Shown piece after piece: positions 17,453 to 26,331 of a DNA stretch of 64,000 nt. The notes below the pieces were generated by a model. It had not been told where the DNA came from and ran no database searches. It worked only from the letters and a program-made list of their open reading frames with translations. This stretch comes from Paraburkholderia rhizosphaerae (lineage in GTDB: Bacteria; Pseudomonadota; Gammaproteobacteria; Burkholderiales; Burkholderiaceae): positions 62,001 through 126,000 of the forward strand of contig NZ_SORE01000005.1 in assembly GCF_004366595.1 (NCBI RefSeq), in the 5' to 3' direction. Made by a program: the position numbers and the translations under genes. Numbering within the stretch: position 1 is the first letter of the stretch; every line of letters begins with the position of its first letter.

Positions 17453-17689
17453 CGTTGTCTTGTCGGACTCGCGTCAGTCTCGTGTCGCGCACGCGTCGAG
17501 ATGCGCGGGTGTGAATCGGCGGGCGCGTGCCGGGTCGTTGCGCGGCGGGCTCGAACCCGCCGCGCAACGACGTCTCCAGGGGTTTCGCGCCCCGGAAACA
17601 AGAAGGGAAGAAGGCAAAGCCCAGGTCTGACTTTCGGTGGAAGAAATGTACCGGCTTGATCGGCGCGCGCGGGTTCATGCGCCGCAACC
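17453..17689. other. Downstream of lectin, hairpin only
   Basis: No intact gene. The stretch carries a perfect 16-base inverted repeat (listed separately) and a weak second hairpin near 17578-17595. The open frames here have no recognisable content; their apparent length comes from high G/C. Confidence 0.35.
17534..17571. terminator. Perfect 16-bp hairpin after the lectin gene
   Basis: The arms 17534-17549 and 17556-17571 are exact reverse complements over 16 bases (GTCGTTGCGCGGCGGG and its complement) around the six-base loop CTCGAA. It lies about 80 bases after the lectin stop codon and is probably its terminator, although no T-run follows. An extragenic palindrome or insertion scar is the alternative. 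Confidence 0.5.
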
Positions 17690-17842
17690 GTGTTCCAGGG
17701 TGTGCATTTGATCTTCGGTTCCGATGTCGGCAAGCACTGGACCGCAAGCGAAACGCCCGAAACGAAGATCGTGTTCATCGGCAAGCAGTTGCCTGTCGAT
17801 GTCTTCAAGGCGGGGCGCGATAACTGCGTGCTCGCGTCCTGA
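17690..17842 (+). pseudogene. CobW-type GTPase, C-terminal remnant
   Basis: Fifty codons in clear local codon bias end at TGA 17840-17842. The segment ETKIVFIGKQLPVDVFKAG resembles the end of the CobW C-terminal domain, where a strand of the type VFIG plus a short helix closes the fold. The GTPase domain and the rest (some 300 residues) are absent, so this is the 3' scrap of a deleted metallochaperone or YjiA-like gene. Confidence in the family is moderate because only about 40 residues can be compared. Confidence 0.5.
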
Positions 17843-18202
17843 AGCGGCGAAGCACGACAACTGCTTCTGCATCCGCCGCGTTTGGTCACACGAGGCAAGT
17901 CGCGGCGGCATCACCGGGGGCTCTTCATCGCCGACCCGTCCCAAGGGGCGATCTCGCATATCGGCCCTATTCCTGCGGGTCATTCAAAACCTGGGGCCGC
18001 TGCCCCTGCACGCTGAGCCGCCTCGCCCCTATGCCCGGGCAAGGATCTGGCAGCGCGACGAACGGATACGGCCAAATATCGCGAGCGCCGCATCATGCGT
18101 GACCTATTATCAAGAAAGTTGTGAACAGTACGGCATGCCAATGGTCCGCACAGCAACCTGCGAATCGTGTAACGAATCGCAGAAGTTCGTGGAGGGACGG
18201 CG
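17843..18202. other. Upstream region of ppk2
   Basis: About 360 bases with no convincing gene on either strand. Long G/C-driven open frames occur but lack family signatures. The 3' end carries the ribosome site GGAGGGA before the ATG at 18203, and the promoter of ppk2 should lie here. Confidence 0.35.
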
Positions 18203-19150
18203 ATGGTTCACCAGAAAATACTGGACGCGCTGCGGACGTACACCGATCCGTTCCGCATCACGAAGGGCAACGATTTTTTCCTGAAGCATTTCGATCCCGG
18301 CGACACGCTGGGACTCAAAATGGATAAACAGGTGGCGTTGCAACTTCTTCAACGCCATTCGAAATGGCTCGCGATGGAGCAGGAGGTTCTCTACGCACAG
18401 GATTCCTGGTCTGTGCTACTGGTGTTCCAGGCGATGGACGCGGCGGGCAAGGACGGCACGATCAAGCATGTGATGTCGCGCGTCAATCCACAAGGCTGCG
18501 ATGTCGTTTCATTCAAGCAGCCGTCGGATGAGGAGCTCTCGCACGACTTTCTCTGGCGCTATAGCACGAAAGTGCCCGAGCGCGGGCACATCGGCATTTT
18601 CAACCGCTCGTACTATGAAGAGGTGCTCGTGGTTCGCGTGCATCAGCATCTGCTCGATGCGCAGAAGATCCCGCCGGTGCGGATCGGCAAAAACATATGG
18701 AACGAGCGGCTCGCTGACATCGCGCGGTTCGAGGACTATCTGGCGCGCCAGGGCGTGGCCATCGTCAAGTTCTATCTGAACCTGTCGTACGACGAGCAGA
18801 AGAGGCGATTCATGGAACGCCTCGACAATCCCGACAAGCACTGGAAGTTCTCCACAGCCGACGTTCGCGAGCGTCGATACTGGAACGACTATATGCACGC
18901 GTATGAAGAGGCAATCCGCGCAACCGCCTCTGAAGCAGCGCCGTGGTTCGTCGTGCCTGCCGACAACAAGCCTTTCACGCGCCTCGTCGTCGCGGCTGCG
19001 ATCGTCGAGGCCGTCGAAAAGCTCGACCTCGCCTATCCGAAAGTCACGCAGGAGCAGATAAAAGATCTCGCCGCCGCGAGACAGGAACTCAATGCTGAAC
19101 CGATAGATGGTGCGACAGGCGATCGACCAAAGGGTGATCCAGACCATTGA
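18203..19150 (+). CDS. ppk2: Polyphosphate kinase 2 family protein
   Basis: A 315-residue PPK2-family kinase that moves phosphate between polyphosphate and nucleotides. The Walker A motif DAAGKDGTI is at residues 79-87, followed by HVMSRVNPQG; IGIFNRSYYEE forms the Walker B region, and a basic lid (YDEQKRRFMERLDNPDKHWK) follows. The single PPK2 domain and the PQG motif are those of the polyphosphate:nucleotide phosphotransferases that regenerate NTPs from NMP or NDP. GGAGGGA before the ATG supports the start. A P-type ATPase begins 54 bases downstream on the same strand, so the pair may be one operon linking polyphosphate energy to cation transport. Confidence 0.92.
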   Translation: MVHQKILDALRTYTDPFRITKGNDFFLKHFDPGDTLGLKMDKQVALQLLQRHSKWLAMEQEVLYAQDSWSVLLVFQAMDAAGKDGTIKHVMSRVNPQGCDVVSFKQPSDEELSHDFLWRYSTKVPERGHIGIFNRSYYEEVLVVRVHQHLLDAQKIPPVRIGKNIWNERLADIARFEDYLARQGVAIVKFYLNLSYDEQKRRFMERLDNPDKHWKFSTADVRERRYWNDYMHAYEEAIRATASEAAPWFVVPADNKPFTRLVVAAAIVEAVEKLDLAYPKVTQEQIKDLAAARQELNAEPIDGATGDRPKGDPDH

Positions 19151-19203
19151 GACCGGCCCTTGACCCGACATCACTGAAAACGTTGAAACCGGGAGAGACG
19201 AGG

Positions 19204-21975
19204 ATGAGCTCAGCTGAAAGCACGGCTTCTGCAACGGATGCGACGCCTTGGCATGCGATGCCGGCCGGCGAAATCGAGCAGCATTTCAACGTGGATCCCA
19301 CGCGCGGCCTCGATGCGGCCGATGCGACCGGGCGTCTGGAAACCTATGGGCCGAACCGCCTGCCGCAAGGCAAGAAGAAAGGGCCCATCGCACGCTTTCT
19401 CGCACAGATCAACAACATTCTGATCTACGTGCTGCTGGTGGCCGGGTTCATCAAATTCATGTTGGGCCTTTGGCTCGACGGCTCGGTCATCCTCGCCGTC
19501 GTTGTCCTCAACTCGCTGCTCGGCTTCCTGCAGGAAGGACGCGCGGAGAAAGCGCTGGATTCGATTCGCAACATGCTGTCGGCCGAGGCGCGCGTGATGC
19601 GTGGCGCAGACGTGCGCTTCATTCCCGCCGACGAACTCGTTCCAGGCGATATCGTGCTACTGGAATCGGGCGACAGAATCCCTGCGGACATGCGTCTTGT
19701 CGACGCCAGAAACCTGCGGACCGAGGAAGCGGCACTCACGGGCGAATCTGTCCCGGCCGAAAAGAGCACCGCTCCGGTGCCCGCGAAGGCCACGGTCGGC
19801 GACCGCGAGAATATGGCGTTCTGCGGCACGATGGTGTTGTCCGGCCGTGCAACCGGCGTCGTCGTCGCGACCGGCAGCCAAACGGAACTCGGCCGCATCA
19901 ACCAGATGCTCGCCGAGGTCAGCGCGCTCGAGACGCCGCTGCTGCGCCAGATCAAGCGGTTCGGCTACGTGATCACCGCGGTTATCGGCTGCGTGAGCGT
20001 GCTGCTCTTCTCGTGGGGCCATTGGCGCGGCCACATGACCTTCGTCGAACTGTTCCAGGCCATTGTCGGGATTGCGGTATCGGTCATCCCGGAAGGCCTG
20101 CCCGCGCTGATCACCATCACGCTAGCGATTGGCGTGCAGCGCATGGCACAGCGCAACGCGATTATTCGCCGCTTGCCGGCAGTCGAGACATTGGGCGCGG
20201 TGTCGCGTATCTGCTCGGACAAGACGGGCACGCTGACGCTGATGGAGATGATGGTGAGCTCTGTCGTGACGGCGGATGCGGCGTATGCGGTTACCGGCAA
20301 CGGCTACGCGCGCGACGGAGAAGTCAGCGCCGATGGCAAGCCGATCGGTGCTGCGCCGGACGCGCTCAAGCTGATGGGACGCGTGTCGATGTTGTGCAAC
20401 GACGCGGAGCTCTTCGAGGAAGATGGAAAGTGGAAAGTGGAGGGCGACCCGACCGAGGGCGCGCTCTATCCGTTTGCCGCGAAGCTCGGCATGGACCGTG
20501 CGACGGAGGTGGCCGCGGCACCGAGAGTCGACGCGATTCCGTTCGAATCCGAGCACAAATTCATGGCGACGCTAAACCGTTCGGCGGACGGCGAGATGCT
20601 TTTGGTCAAGGGCGCGCCGGAAGTGATCCTTGACCACTGCGACCGGCAGCAGACAGTGCAAGGCCCAGTGCCGCTCAATCGCGACCATTTCGCCGCGGAG
20701 GGCGACCGGCTTGCCGCGCAAGGAGAGCGCGTGCTCGGCCTCGCATGGCTGCCGGACCCGGGCCTGCGTACGGGCGGCCTCGGGCCGCAGGACTTGCCGC
20801 GTAACCTGGTGCTGCTCGGCCTCGTGGGCCTGATGGACCCGCCGCGTAAAGAAGCCATCGACGCCGTGCGCGAATGCCACGGCGGAGGCATCCGCGTCAC
20901 GATGATCACGGGCGATCACAAGATCACCGCAGCGGCGATCGCAAGAATGCTGGGCATCGGCGACGGCAAGACAGCCGTGTCCGGTACCGAGATCGAGGCG
21001 ATGAACGATGCGGCGCTACGGGAATGCGTGCGCGATGTCGATGTGTTTGCGCGCGCGAGCCCGGAGCACAAGCTGCGGCTCGTCAAGGCAATTCAGGCGA
21101 ATCGGCAGATCGTTGCGATGACCGGCGACGGTGTCAACGATGCGCCGGCGCTCAAGAAGGCAGACATCGGCGTTGCGATGGGCATCAAGGGCACCGAGGT
21201 GACGAAAGAGGCTGCGGGGATGATCCTTGCCGACGACAATTTTGCGTCGATCTCCGCGGCAGTGAAGGAGGGACGCACGGTCTATAACAACATCGAGAAG
21301 GCGATGCTCTTCATGTTGCCGACCAATATCGCGCAAGGCGCGGTGATTGCGGTTGCGATCCTGTTCGCGTTCACGCTGCCGATTACCGCGCCGCAGATTT
21401 TGTGGGTGAACATGGTTAGCTCGGTCGCGCTGGGCCTGACCATTTCGTTCGAACCTCACGAGGCAGACGTGATGCAGCGCGCGCCACGTGCGATGGACCG
21501 ACCGCTCGTCACACCCTTTGGCATCTGGCGCATTCTGTTCGTCGGCGCCGCGCTGCTGCTCTATACGCTGGCGACTTTCTTCTGGATGAAGGCGCATGAT
21601 GCCTCGGATCAGATGGCGCGCACCGCCGCGGTCAATGCGATTACGCTAGGCCAGGTGTTCTATCTTCTCAACATCCGGTATCTGATCGATTCGTCGCTGT
21701 CCGTGCGCGCGCATATGGGTAATCGTTACCTCTGGTACGGAATAGCCGCCGTCGTCGTGTTACAGCTTCTGTTCACGTACACGCTACCGTTCAACGTGAT
21801 CTTCAATACGGAGGGTCTGCCGATGTGGGCGTGGGCGTGGCTCATCAGCGGCGGAATCCTGTTTTTCCTCGTGGTGGAGCTTGAGAAGCTTGTTATTCGA
21901 TTGATCCCTGCGATGAGACGGTTTGTGACCGCGCAGCAGGAGGGCGCGGGGTTGCGGAATGATCCGGTGAGGTAA
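19204..21975 (+). CDS. P-type cation-transporting ATPase (PMA1/SERCA-like)
   Basis: A 923-residue P-type ATPase with all catalytic parts: cation ATPase N-domain (PWHAMPAGEIEQHFNVDP), actuator motif LTGESVPAEKS, helix-4 motif VIPEGLPAL, phosphorylated Asp339 in CSDKTGTLT, KGAPE in the nucleotide-binding domain and TGDGVNDAPALKKADIG. Ten membrane segments are expected. PEGLP in helix 4 and the C-terminal helices place it with the type II pumps (calcium, sodium or proton); the ion cannot be decided. The start at 19204 has GGGAGAG upstream; the in-frame ATG-type codon at 19147 would overlap the end of ppk2. Confidence 0.93.
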   Translation: MSSAESTASATDATPWHAMPAGEIEQHFNVDPTRGLDAADATGRLETYGPNRLPQGKKKGPIARFLAQINNILIYVLLVAGFIKFMLGLWLDGSVILAVVVLNSLLGFLQEGRAEKALDSIRNMLSAEARVMRGADVRFIPADELVPGDIVLLESGDRIPADMRLVDARNLRTEEAALTGESVPAEKSTAPVPAKATVGDRENMAFCGTMVLSGRATGVVVATGSQTELGRINQMLAEVSALETPLLRQIKRFGYVITAVIGCVSVLLFSWGHWRGHMTFVELFQAIVGIAVSVIPEGLPALITITLAIGVQRMAQRNAIIRRLPAVETLGAVSRICSDKTGTLTLMEMMVSSVVTADAAYAVTGNGYARDGEVSADGKPIGAAPDALKLMGRVSMLCNDAELFEEDGKWKVEGDPTEGALYPFAAKLGMDRATEVAAAPRVDAIPFESEHKFMATLNRSADGEMLLVKGAPEVILDHCDRQQTVQGPVPLNRDHFAAEGDRLAAQGERVLGLAWLPDPGLRTGGLGPQDLPRNLVLLGLVGLMDPPRKEAIDAVRECHGGGIRVTMITGDHKITAAAIARMLGIGDGKTAVSGTEIEAMNDAALRECVRDVDVFARASPEHKLRLVKAIQANRQIVAMTGDGVNDAPALKKADIGVAMGIKGTEVTKEAAGMILADDNFASISAAVKEGRTVYNNIEKAMLFMLPTNIAQGAVIAVAILFAFTLPITAPQILWVNMVSSVALGLTISFEPHEADVMQRAPRAMDRPLVTPFGIWRILFVGAALLLYTLATFFWMKAHDASDQMARTAAVNAITLGQVFYLLNIRYLIDSSLSVRAHMGNRYLWYGIAAVVVLQLLFTYTLPFNVIFNTEGLPMWAWAWLISGGILFFLVVELEKLVIRLIPAMRRFVTAQQEGAGLRNDPVR

Positions 21976-22104
21976 GCGTGGGCGAGTACTTTAGCCAGAT
22001 CCACGCGGTCAGATATCGCCGCGCGCCATCGTGCTATCTATCGGATATTCCGCTGCCGCGACTTCGCGTCCCCCAACCGGCATCCGTATTTCGCGCGAGA
22101 CGCG

Positions 22105-23661
22105 CTAAACCGTCTCCAGCTTGAACACCGCGACTGCGTCTCGCAGAACGACCGCCTGGATTTCGAGCGAACGGGCTGCCGCAGTCGCCTGTTCGACGAG
22201 CGCCGCGTTCTGCTGTGTCGTCGAATCCATTTGCATCACCGCGCGGTTGATGTCTTCGATGCCTGCGCTTTGCTCTTGCGCCGCGGCGAAGATTTCGGTC
22301 ATATAGTCGCTGACCATCTTCACTGAAGACACAATGTCGGTCATCGTGTGTCCCGCCTGGTCGGCCAGCGACGAACCCTCTGCAATCTTGTCAACGGTGT
22401 CGACGATCAGCTGCTTGATTTCCTTCGCTGCGCTGGCGCTGCGCTGAGCCAGGCTGCGAACCTCGCTTGCCACGACGGCAAAGCCTCTGCCCAGTTCGCC
22501 TGCGCGTGCGGCCTCGACTGCGGCGTTCAACGCGAGGATATTGGTCTGAAATGCGATGCTGTCGATCAGGCCGACAATTTCGGCGATCTTCGATGAATGC
22601 GCCGAAATGCCCTGCATGGTCTTTACCACGTCGCTGACGACCTGTCCGCCCAAGGCCGCTGTCTCGGATGCGTGCGATGCCTGGCGGTTCGCCTGATCCG
22701 CATTGTCCGCATTGCGCTTCACGGTCGAAGTCAACTGCTCCATGCTCGCGGCGGTGCGCTCGAGCGAGGCCGCCTGCTGTTCGGTGCGGCGCGATAGATC
22801 GGCGCTGCCGGTTGCGATTTCCTGCGCGCCGCCGTTGATCGATTCGGTGCTGGTCCGCACGCTTCGAACGGTATCGGCTAGCGCATCCTGCATGGTCTTC
22901 AGATCGGCGAGCAGCGCACCCATCTCGTTGCGGCGCTCGATCACGACATCGGCGCGCAGATCTCCCGAAGCGATGCGTCGCAGATGCGTGACCAGTTGCG
23001 CGATCGGGCGTGCGACGACGCCGACGAGCATCGCGCGCGCGAAAAGACCAATGATGAGTGCGAGTGCGGACACGCCGGCGAGCGCCGCAACCATGAATTT
23101 GAAGCGGTCCTGCGCGTCGGCATAGCGCGACTTCTGTCTGTCGATCACCGCGTTCGCGCGCGCGGTCATTGCAGTCTGATAGGCGTTCGCGAGCGCTTGT
23201 GTTTTCTTCCCCTGCAAATCCTTGAAGCCGCTGAAATTCATATCGTTTAACGCATCGAGCGACGGAAGCACCGCGTCTTTGATAAAACTCATGCGTTTCT
23301 GTTTCAGTTCCGTCGCCGCCGCCAGCGACTCGGGGTGCTGCGATTGAAGCGTCAGGTAGTCGCCGAAGGCGCGGTCGGACTCCGCCAGATCGTTACGTGC
23401 GGCGGCAAGCAGTTCCGGCTCAGGATCGCCCACGCCATATAAGGCCATGTAACTGTCGAGCGACACGCGCGCATGCTGAAGCAACTCGTCGCTCGATTTC
23501 AAACTGACGAGAGCGCTCGTGTCATTCATATACATCTCGCGGAGCGCATCGTTGCTCAGCTTCAGTGCGCCAATGCCGGCCGCGCTCGCCACCGCGAGAA
23601 TCGAGAAGAACACGGCGATCACGAGCGTAATGCTCGCTCGAATGCTGATGTTCCGAAGCAT
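22105..23661 (-). CDS. Methyl-accepting chemotaxis protein
   Basis: A 518-residue chemoreceptor. Transmembrane helix 1 is at residues ~8-32, then a periplasmic four-helix-bundle sensor domain (4HB_MCP type, residues ~35-188), helix 2 at ~190-212, a HAMP domain, and a signalling domain whose hairpin tip reads IDSIAFQTNILALNAAVEAA with RAGELGRGFAVVA following. Glutamine/glutamate methylation sites flank it (TEQQAASLERTAASMEQLTS). There is no CheR-binding pentapeptide at the C-terminus. It would report an unknown small ligand to CheA/CheW; no chemotaxis genes are near, so it is an orphan receptor. Confidence 0.95.
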   Translation of the reverse strand: MLRNISIRASITLVIAVFFSILAVASAAGIGALKLSNDALREMYMNDTSALVSLKSSDELLQHARVSLDSYMALYGVGDPEPELLAAARNDLAESDRAFGDYLTLQSQHPESLAAATELKQKRMSFIKDAVLPSLDALNDMNFSGFKDLQGKKTQALANAYQTAMTARANAVIDRQKSRYADAQDRFKFMVAALAGVSALALIIGLFARAMLVGVVARPIAQLVTHLRRIASGDLRADVVIERRNEMGALLADLKTMQDALADTVRSVRTSTESINGGAQEIATGSADLSRRTEQQAASLERTAASMEQLTSTVKRNADNADQANRQASHASETAALGGQVVSDVVKTMQGISAHSSKIAEIVGLIDSIAFQTNILALNAAVEAARAGELGRGFAVVASEVRSLAQRSASAAKEIKQLIVDTVDKIAEGSSLADQAGHTMTDIVSSVKMVSDYMTEIFAAAQEQSAGIEDINRAVMQMDSTTQQNAALVEQATAAARSLEIQAVVLRDAVAVFKLETV

Positions 23662-24224
23662 ATAACTCTCCCCTTTGATTTATTGTTCGACGATGCTGCG
23701 TCGCGAGTCGGTCGACTCGTCGTCATTTCTTTGTCTGTTGTGTCATCCATGGCGGCGGCGCAACGCGACGGCGTGCGTTGCATTGCCTTGGTCGAGTCGG
23801 CGATGTCGTATGAGCCGGATGATTCGACGCCGGCGGCGGGTGGGACCTGCCCCAGTCATACGACGCGCAGCTTCTCCATCATGGACGCCAGGATCATAGC
23901 CTGACGTATCGGCGAACTCCAGATTCGCGCGCGCTACCCATATAGTCGGACAGTAGCCACAACCGCGGGCAGGAGGATGGGCGACCTCCCGCTCCATCAC
24001 CACCTCGCCCCGTTCCTTCAGATCTGCTCCGCGCAGCGCAGCGGCCCCGTTCCCAATAGGTGTTTGCCCGCATTCTTACGGGAATCGCTTGAAGGAAGAC
24101 TAGCCGGGAATTATCTTGCATGCCTTGTATATACAACTCTTCGGCGCTGCAGTGGCATCCGTTCGAAGTCCATCAAGCATGCAACGGACATGACTGCTCA
24201 CGTCTCAATCACCTGGGAGAACCC
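23662..24224. other. Intergenic region, no supported gene
   Basis: About 560 bases between two divergent genes. Short frames on both strands (for example minus strand 23743-24003) lack family signatures. The region should hold the promoters of the chemoreceptor and of the dioxygenase-transporter unit. GGGAGA seven bases before the ATG at 24225 is the clear ribosome site. Confidence 0.4.
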
Positions 24225-25292
24225 ATGTCGTCGGCCGATTATTTGCAAGGTGCGTGTGTATGGAAGGGTGTCGAAATGGTCGAGAACCCTCGATGGGTCA
24301 AAAGCTTTCCGCACGCCGTACTGGAAGAGATCGATACGGCTGTCGCAAGGTCGGCCGGTATCGAATGGAACCGAATCGACCGCGATAACTTCCCGCTGCC
24401 CAGCTCAAAGGCCTTCTTCGACGACGTGCGCGAAGAACTCGAAAACGGCTCCGGGATGGTGAAAATTCGCGGCCTCGATGTTAGCCGCTATGACCAGGAA
24501 CAGTTGCGCCGCATCTGGTATGCACTGGGCCGCCATCTCGGCACACCGATGTTCCAGAACCGCCGCGGCGAATTGATGCGCGAGATCAAGGATGAAGGCG
24601 CGGGCGTCGGCGCGAAACTCTATGGCGCAACCGTGGACGCATCAGGTAAGGAATTTCTATCGTCGGGCGCGCGCACCTTGTCGCCCGGAGAACTGCGCTT
24701 TCACACCGACCGGTGCGATGTTGTCGGATTGCTTTGCGTGCGTCAGGCGTCGGAAGGCGGCGTCAGCAAGCTCGCGAGCAGCGCGACCGTCTACAACGAA
24801 ATGCTCAAGCGCCGGCCGGATCTGCATGCGCTGCTGTGCCAACCCATTCCGCGCAGCCGGTTCGGCGAAGAAGCCGGCGGCCAGTACGTGACCTATGATT
24901 TGCCGGTTTTCGGGGTCCGCGACGGCAAGCTCACGAGCCACTTTTCGCTGACGTACATCGAGAACGCGCAACTGCTTTCGAGCGTGCGCAAATTGACCGA
25001 TGCCGAACACGAAGCTTTGCGGATGCTTCTGCAACTCGCGCAGGAGCAGTGTTTTGAAATGCGCTTCGCGCCTGGCGATATTCAGCTTCTGAACAACCAT
25101 ATCGTCTATCACGGCCGCACGGCGTTCAAGGACGACGCGACGACCGGCCAGGATCGGATGCTGATGAGACTCTGGTTGTCGGTGCCGAACTCGCGCGCGC
25201 TGCCTGAAGATCACGCGGTCCTCTGGGGCGATGTGTCCAGCGGCATGCCTCACGGCGGCATTGCGCAGCCTGCGACACCTTGCATGAATTGA
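24225..25292 (+). CDS. TauD/TfdA-family 2-oxoglutarate dioxygenase
   Basis: A 355-residue Fe(II)/2-oxoglutarate oxygenase of the TauD/TfdA family. Iron ligands are His160 and Asp162 in RFHTDRCD and the distal His296 in HIVYHGRTAF; the arginine in MLMRLWLSVPN should hold 2-oxoglutarate. Relatives hydroxylate taurine, other sulfonates, phenoxyacetates or carnitine-like molecules. The start at 24225 is set by GGGAGA; an open frame from 24120 adds residues with no similarity. The gene leads a run with a complete ABC importer, which likely brings in its substrate or the precursor. Confidence 0.9.
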   Translation: MSSADYLQGACVWKGVEMVENPRWVKSFPHAVLEEIDTAVARSAGIEWNRIDRDNFPLPSSKAFFDDVREELENGSGMVKIRGLDVSRYDQEQLRRIWYALGRHLGTPMFQNRRGELMREIKDEGAGVGAKLYGATVDASGKEFLSSGARTLSPGELRFHTDRCDVVGLLCVRQASEGGVSKLASSATVYNEMLKRRPDLHALLCQPIPRSRFGEEAGGQYVTYDLPVFGVRDGKLTSHFSLTYIENAQLLSSVRKLTDAEHEALRMLLQLAQEQCFEMRFAPGDIQLLNNHIVYHGRTAFKDDATTGQDRMLMRLWLSVPNSRALPEDHAVLWGDVSSGMPHGGIAQPATPCMN

Positions 25293-25397
25293 GCGCAGGG
25301 CTTCTCCCGATCTCGCTCTGCCGTAGTACTCGGTAGTCTAGTGACGTGTAGCCGATCGTTGAAGATGCAACAACCCATAATTGAGGAGAATAACGTG

Positions 25398-26270
25398 ATG
25401 CAAAGCAATAGGCGTCTGGCGCAAAAACGTGCAACGTGGCTTTGTCGGGCGGCGGTCTGCGTCGCGTTGAGCGCCGTCACCGTGAGTGCATTCGCCGCGC
25501 AGGACTTTGGCAAATGCGAAGTATCCGGACAAAAGGGCTCGGTCAAATTGACGACCGTTGTTCCCGGCGCGCTGTCGGTGCGGCCGGTGCTCGGTGTGCC
25601 GGGCTGGTGGAATGGCGATTCTCCGGACACGATCAAGGACGGCTTCGAATACTGCATGGCCGCCAATATGGCGTATCGCGCGGGCCTCGATCGCGTGGTT
25701 CTGGTGAGCCGGTCGTTCCAGCAGATTCTGACCGGCAAATCGGAGGGGTTCGATATCGCGCTAAGCGAGATCACAATCACCGAGCCGCGCAAGCAGGTCG
25801 TGAATTTCACCGTGCCTTATTTCAACTCCGATCAGGGGATTCTGGTCAAGGCCGGCACCAAGGTCGACAAGAAGAATCTCGGCGGTCTTCGCTATGCGGT
25901 TGAGCGTGGCACCACGGCTTACGACTACATCGTCGAAAAGGTCAAACCGACCGAGCAACCGAAGGTGTTCAACGATCCGCCGTCGATGTACACCGCGCTG
26001 GCTGCGGGACAAGTCGACGCGGTGATCTACGATACGCCGAACGTACTTTTGCGCGCGAAGAACTCCAATGGCCAGTTGGAAGTGGTAGGCCGCTTCGATA
26101 CGGGCGAAACGTGGGGCGGACTGGTCAACAAGGATTCGCCGAATCTGGCGGCATTCAACCAGCTGATCGAAAGCATGAAAAAAGACGGCACGCTGGAGAA
26201 ACTGAGCACCAGGTATTTGACGCCGGAGCTCGGTGCGGATCCTACCAAAGTGCCGGTGCTAAACCCTTAA
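25398..26270 (+). CDS. ABC transporter substrate-binding protein, family 3
   Basis: A 290-residue periplasmic binding protein. A Sec signal peptide ends near residue 33 (AFA). The mature part has the family-3 (polar amino acid type) features DIALSEITITEPRKQVVNFT and VERGTTAYDYI, with the hinge-region aspartate in DAVIYD. Family members bind amino acids, opines or related zwitterions. GAGGAG lies just upstream; either GTG at 25395 or ATG at 25398 may be used. It is the second gene of the dioxygenase-transporter run. Confidence 0.92.
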   Translation: MQSNRRLAQKRATWLCRAAVCVALSAVTVSAFAAQDFGKCEVSGQKGSVKLTTVVPGALSVRPVLGVPGWWNGDSPDTIKDGFEYCMAANMAYRAGLDRVVLVSRSFQQILTGKSEGFDIALSEITITEPRKQVVNFTVPYFNSDQGILVKAGTKVDKKNLGGLRYAVERGTTAYDYIVEKVKPTEQPKVFNDPPSMYTALAAGQVDAVIYDTPNVLLRAKNSNGQLEVVGRFDTGETWGGLVNKDSPNLAAFNQLIESMKKDGTLEKLSTRYLTPELGADPTKVPVLNP

Positions 26271-26280
26271 GCGAGCAATC

Positions 26281-26316
26281 CGGCCATCAACCCGGCCATC
26301 AACCCGGCACTCAACC
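26281..26316. repeat. Three 12-bp tandem repeats
   Basis: Three head-to-tail copies of CGGCCATCAACC lie between the binding-protein gene and the permease gene. The third copy reads CGGCACTCAACC. They stand in a 61-base spacer, where they could affect translation spacing or be a slippage remnant. No known binding site matches. Confidence 0.6.
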
Positions 26317-26331
26317 CAACGAGCCTGAATC

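Noticed and set aside
19248-20633. 461-codon alternative frame inside the P-type ATPase gene
   Set aside because: Overlaps a fully conserved P-type ATPase in another frame and is extremely Arg-rich.
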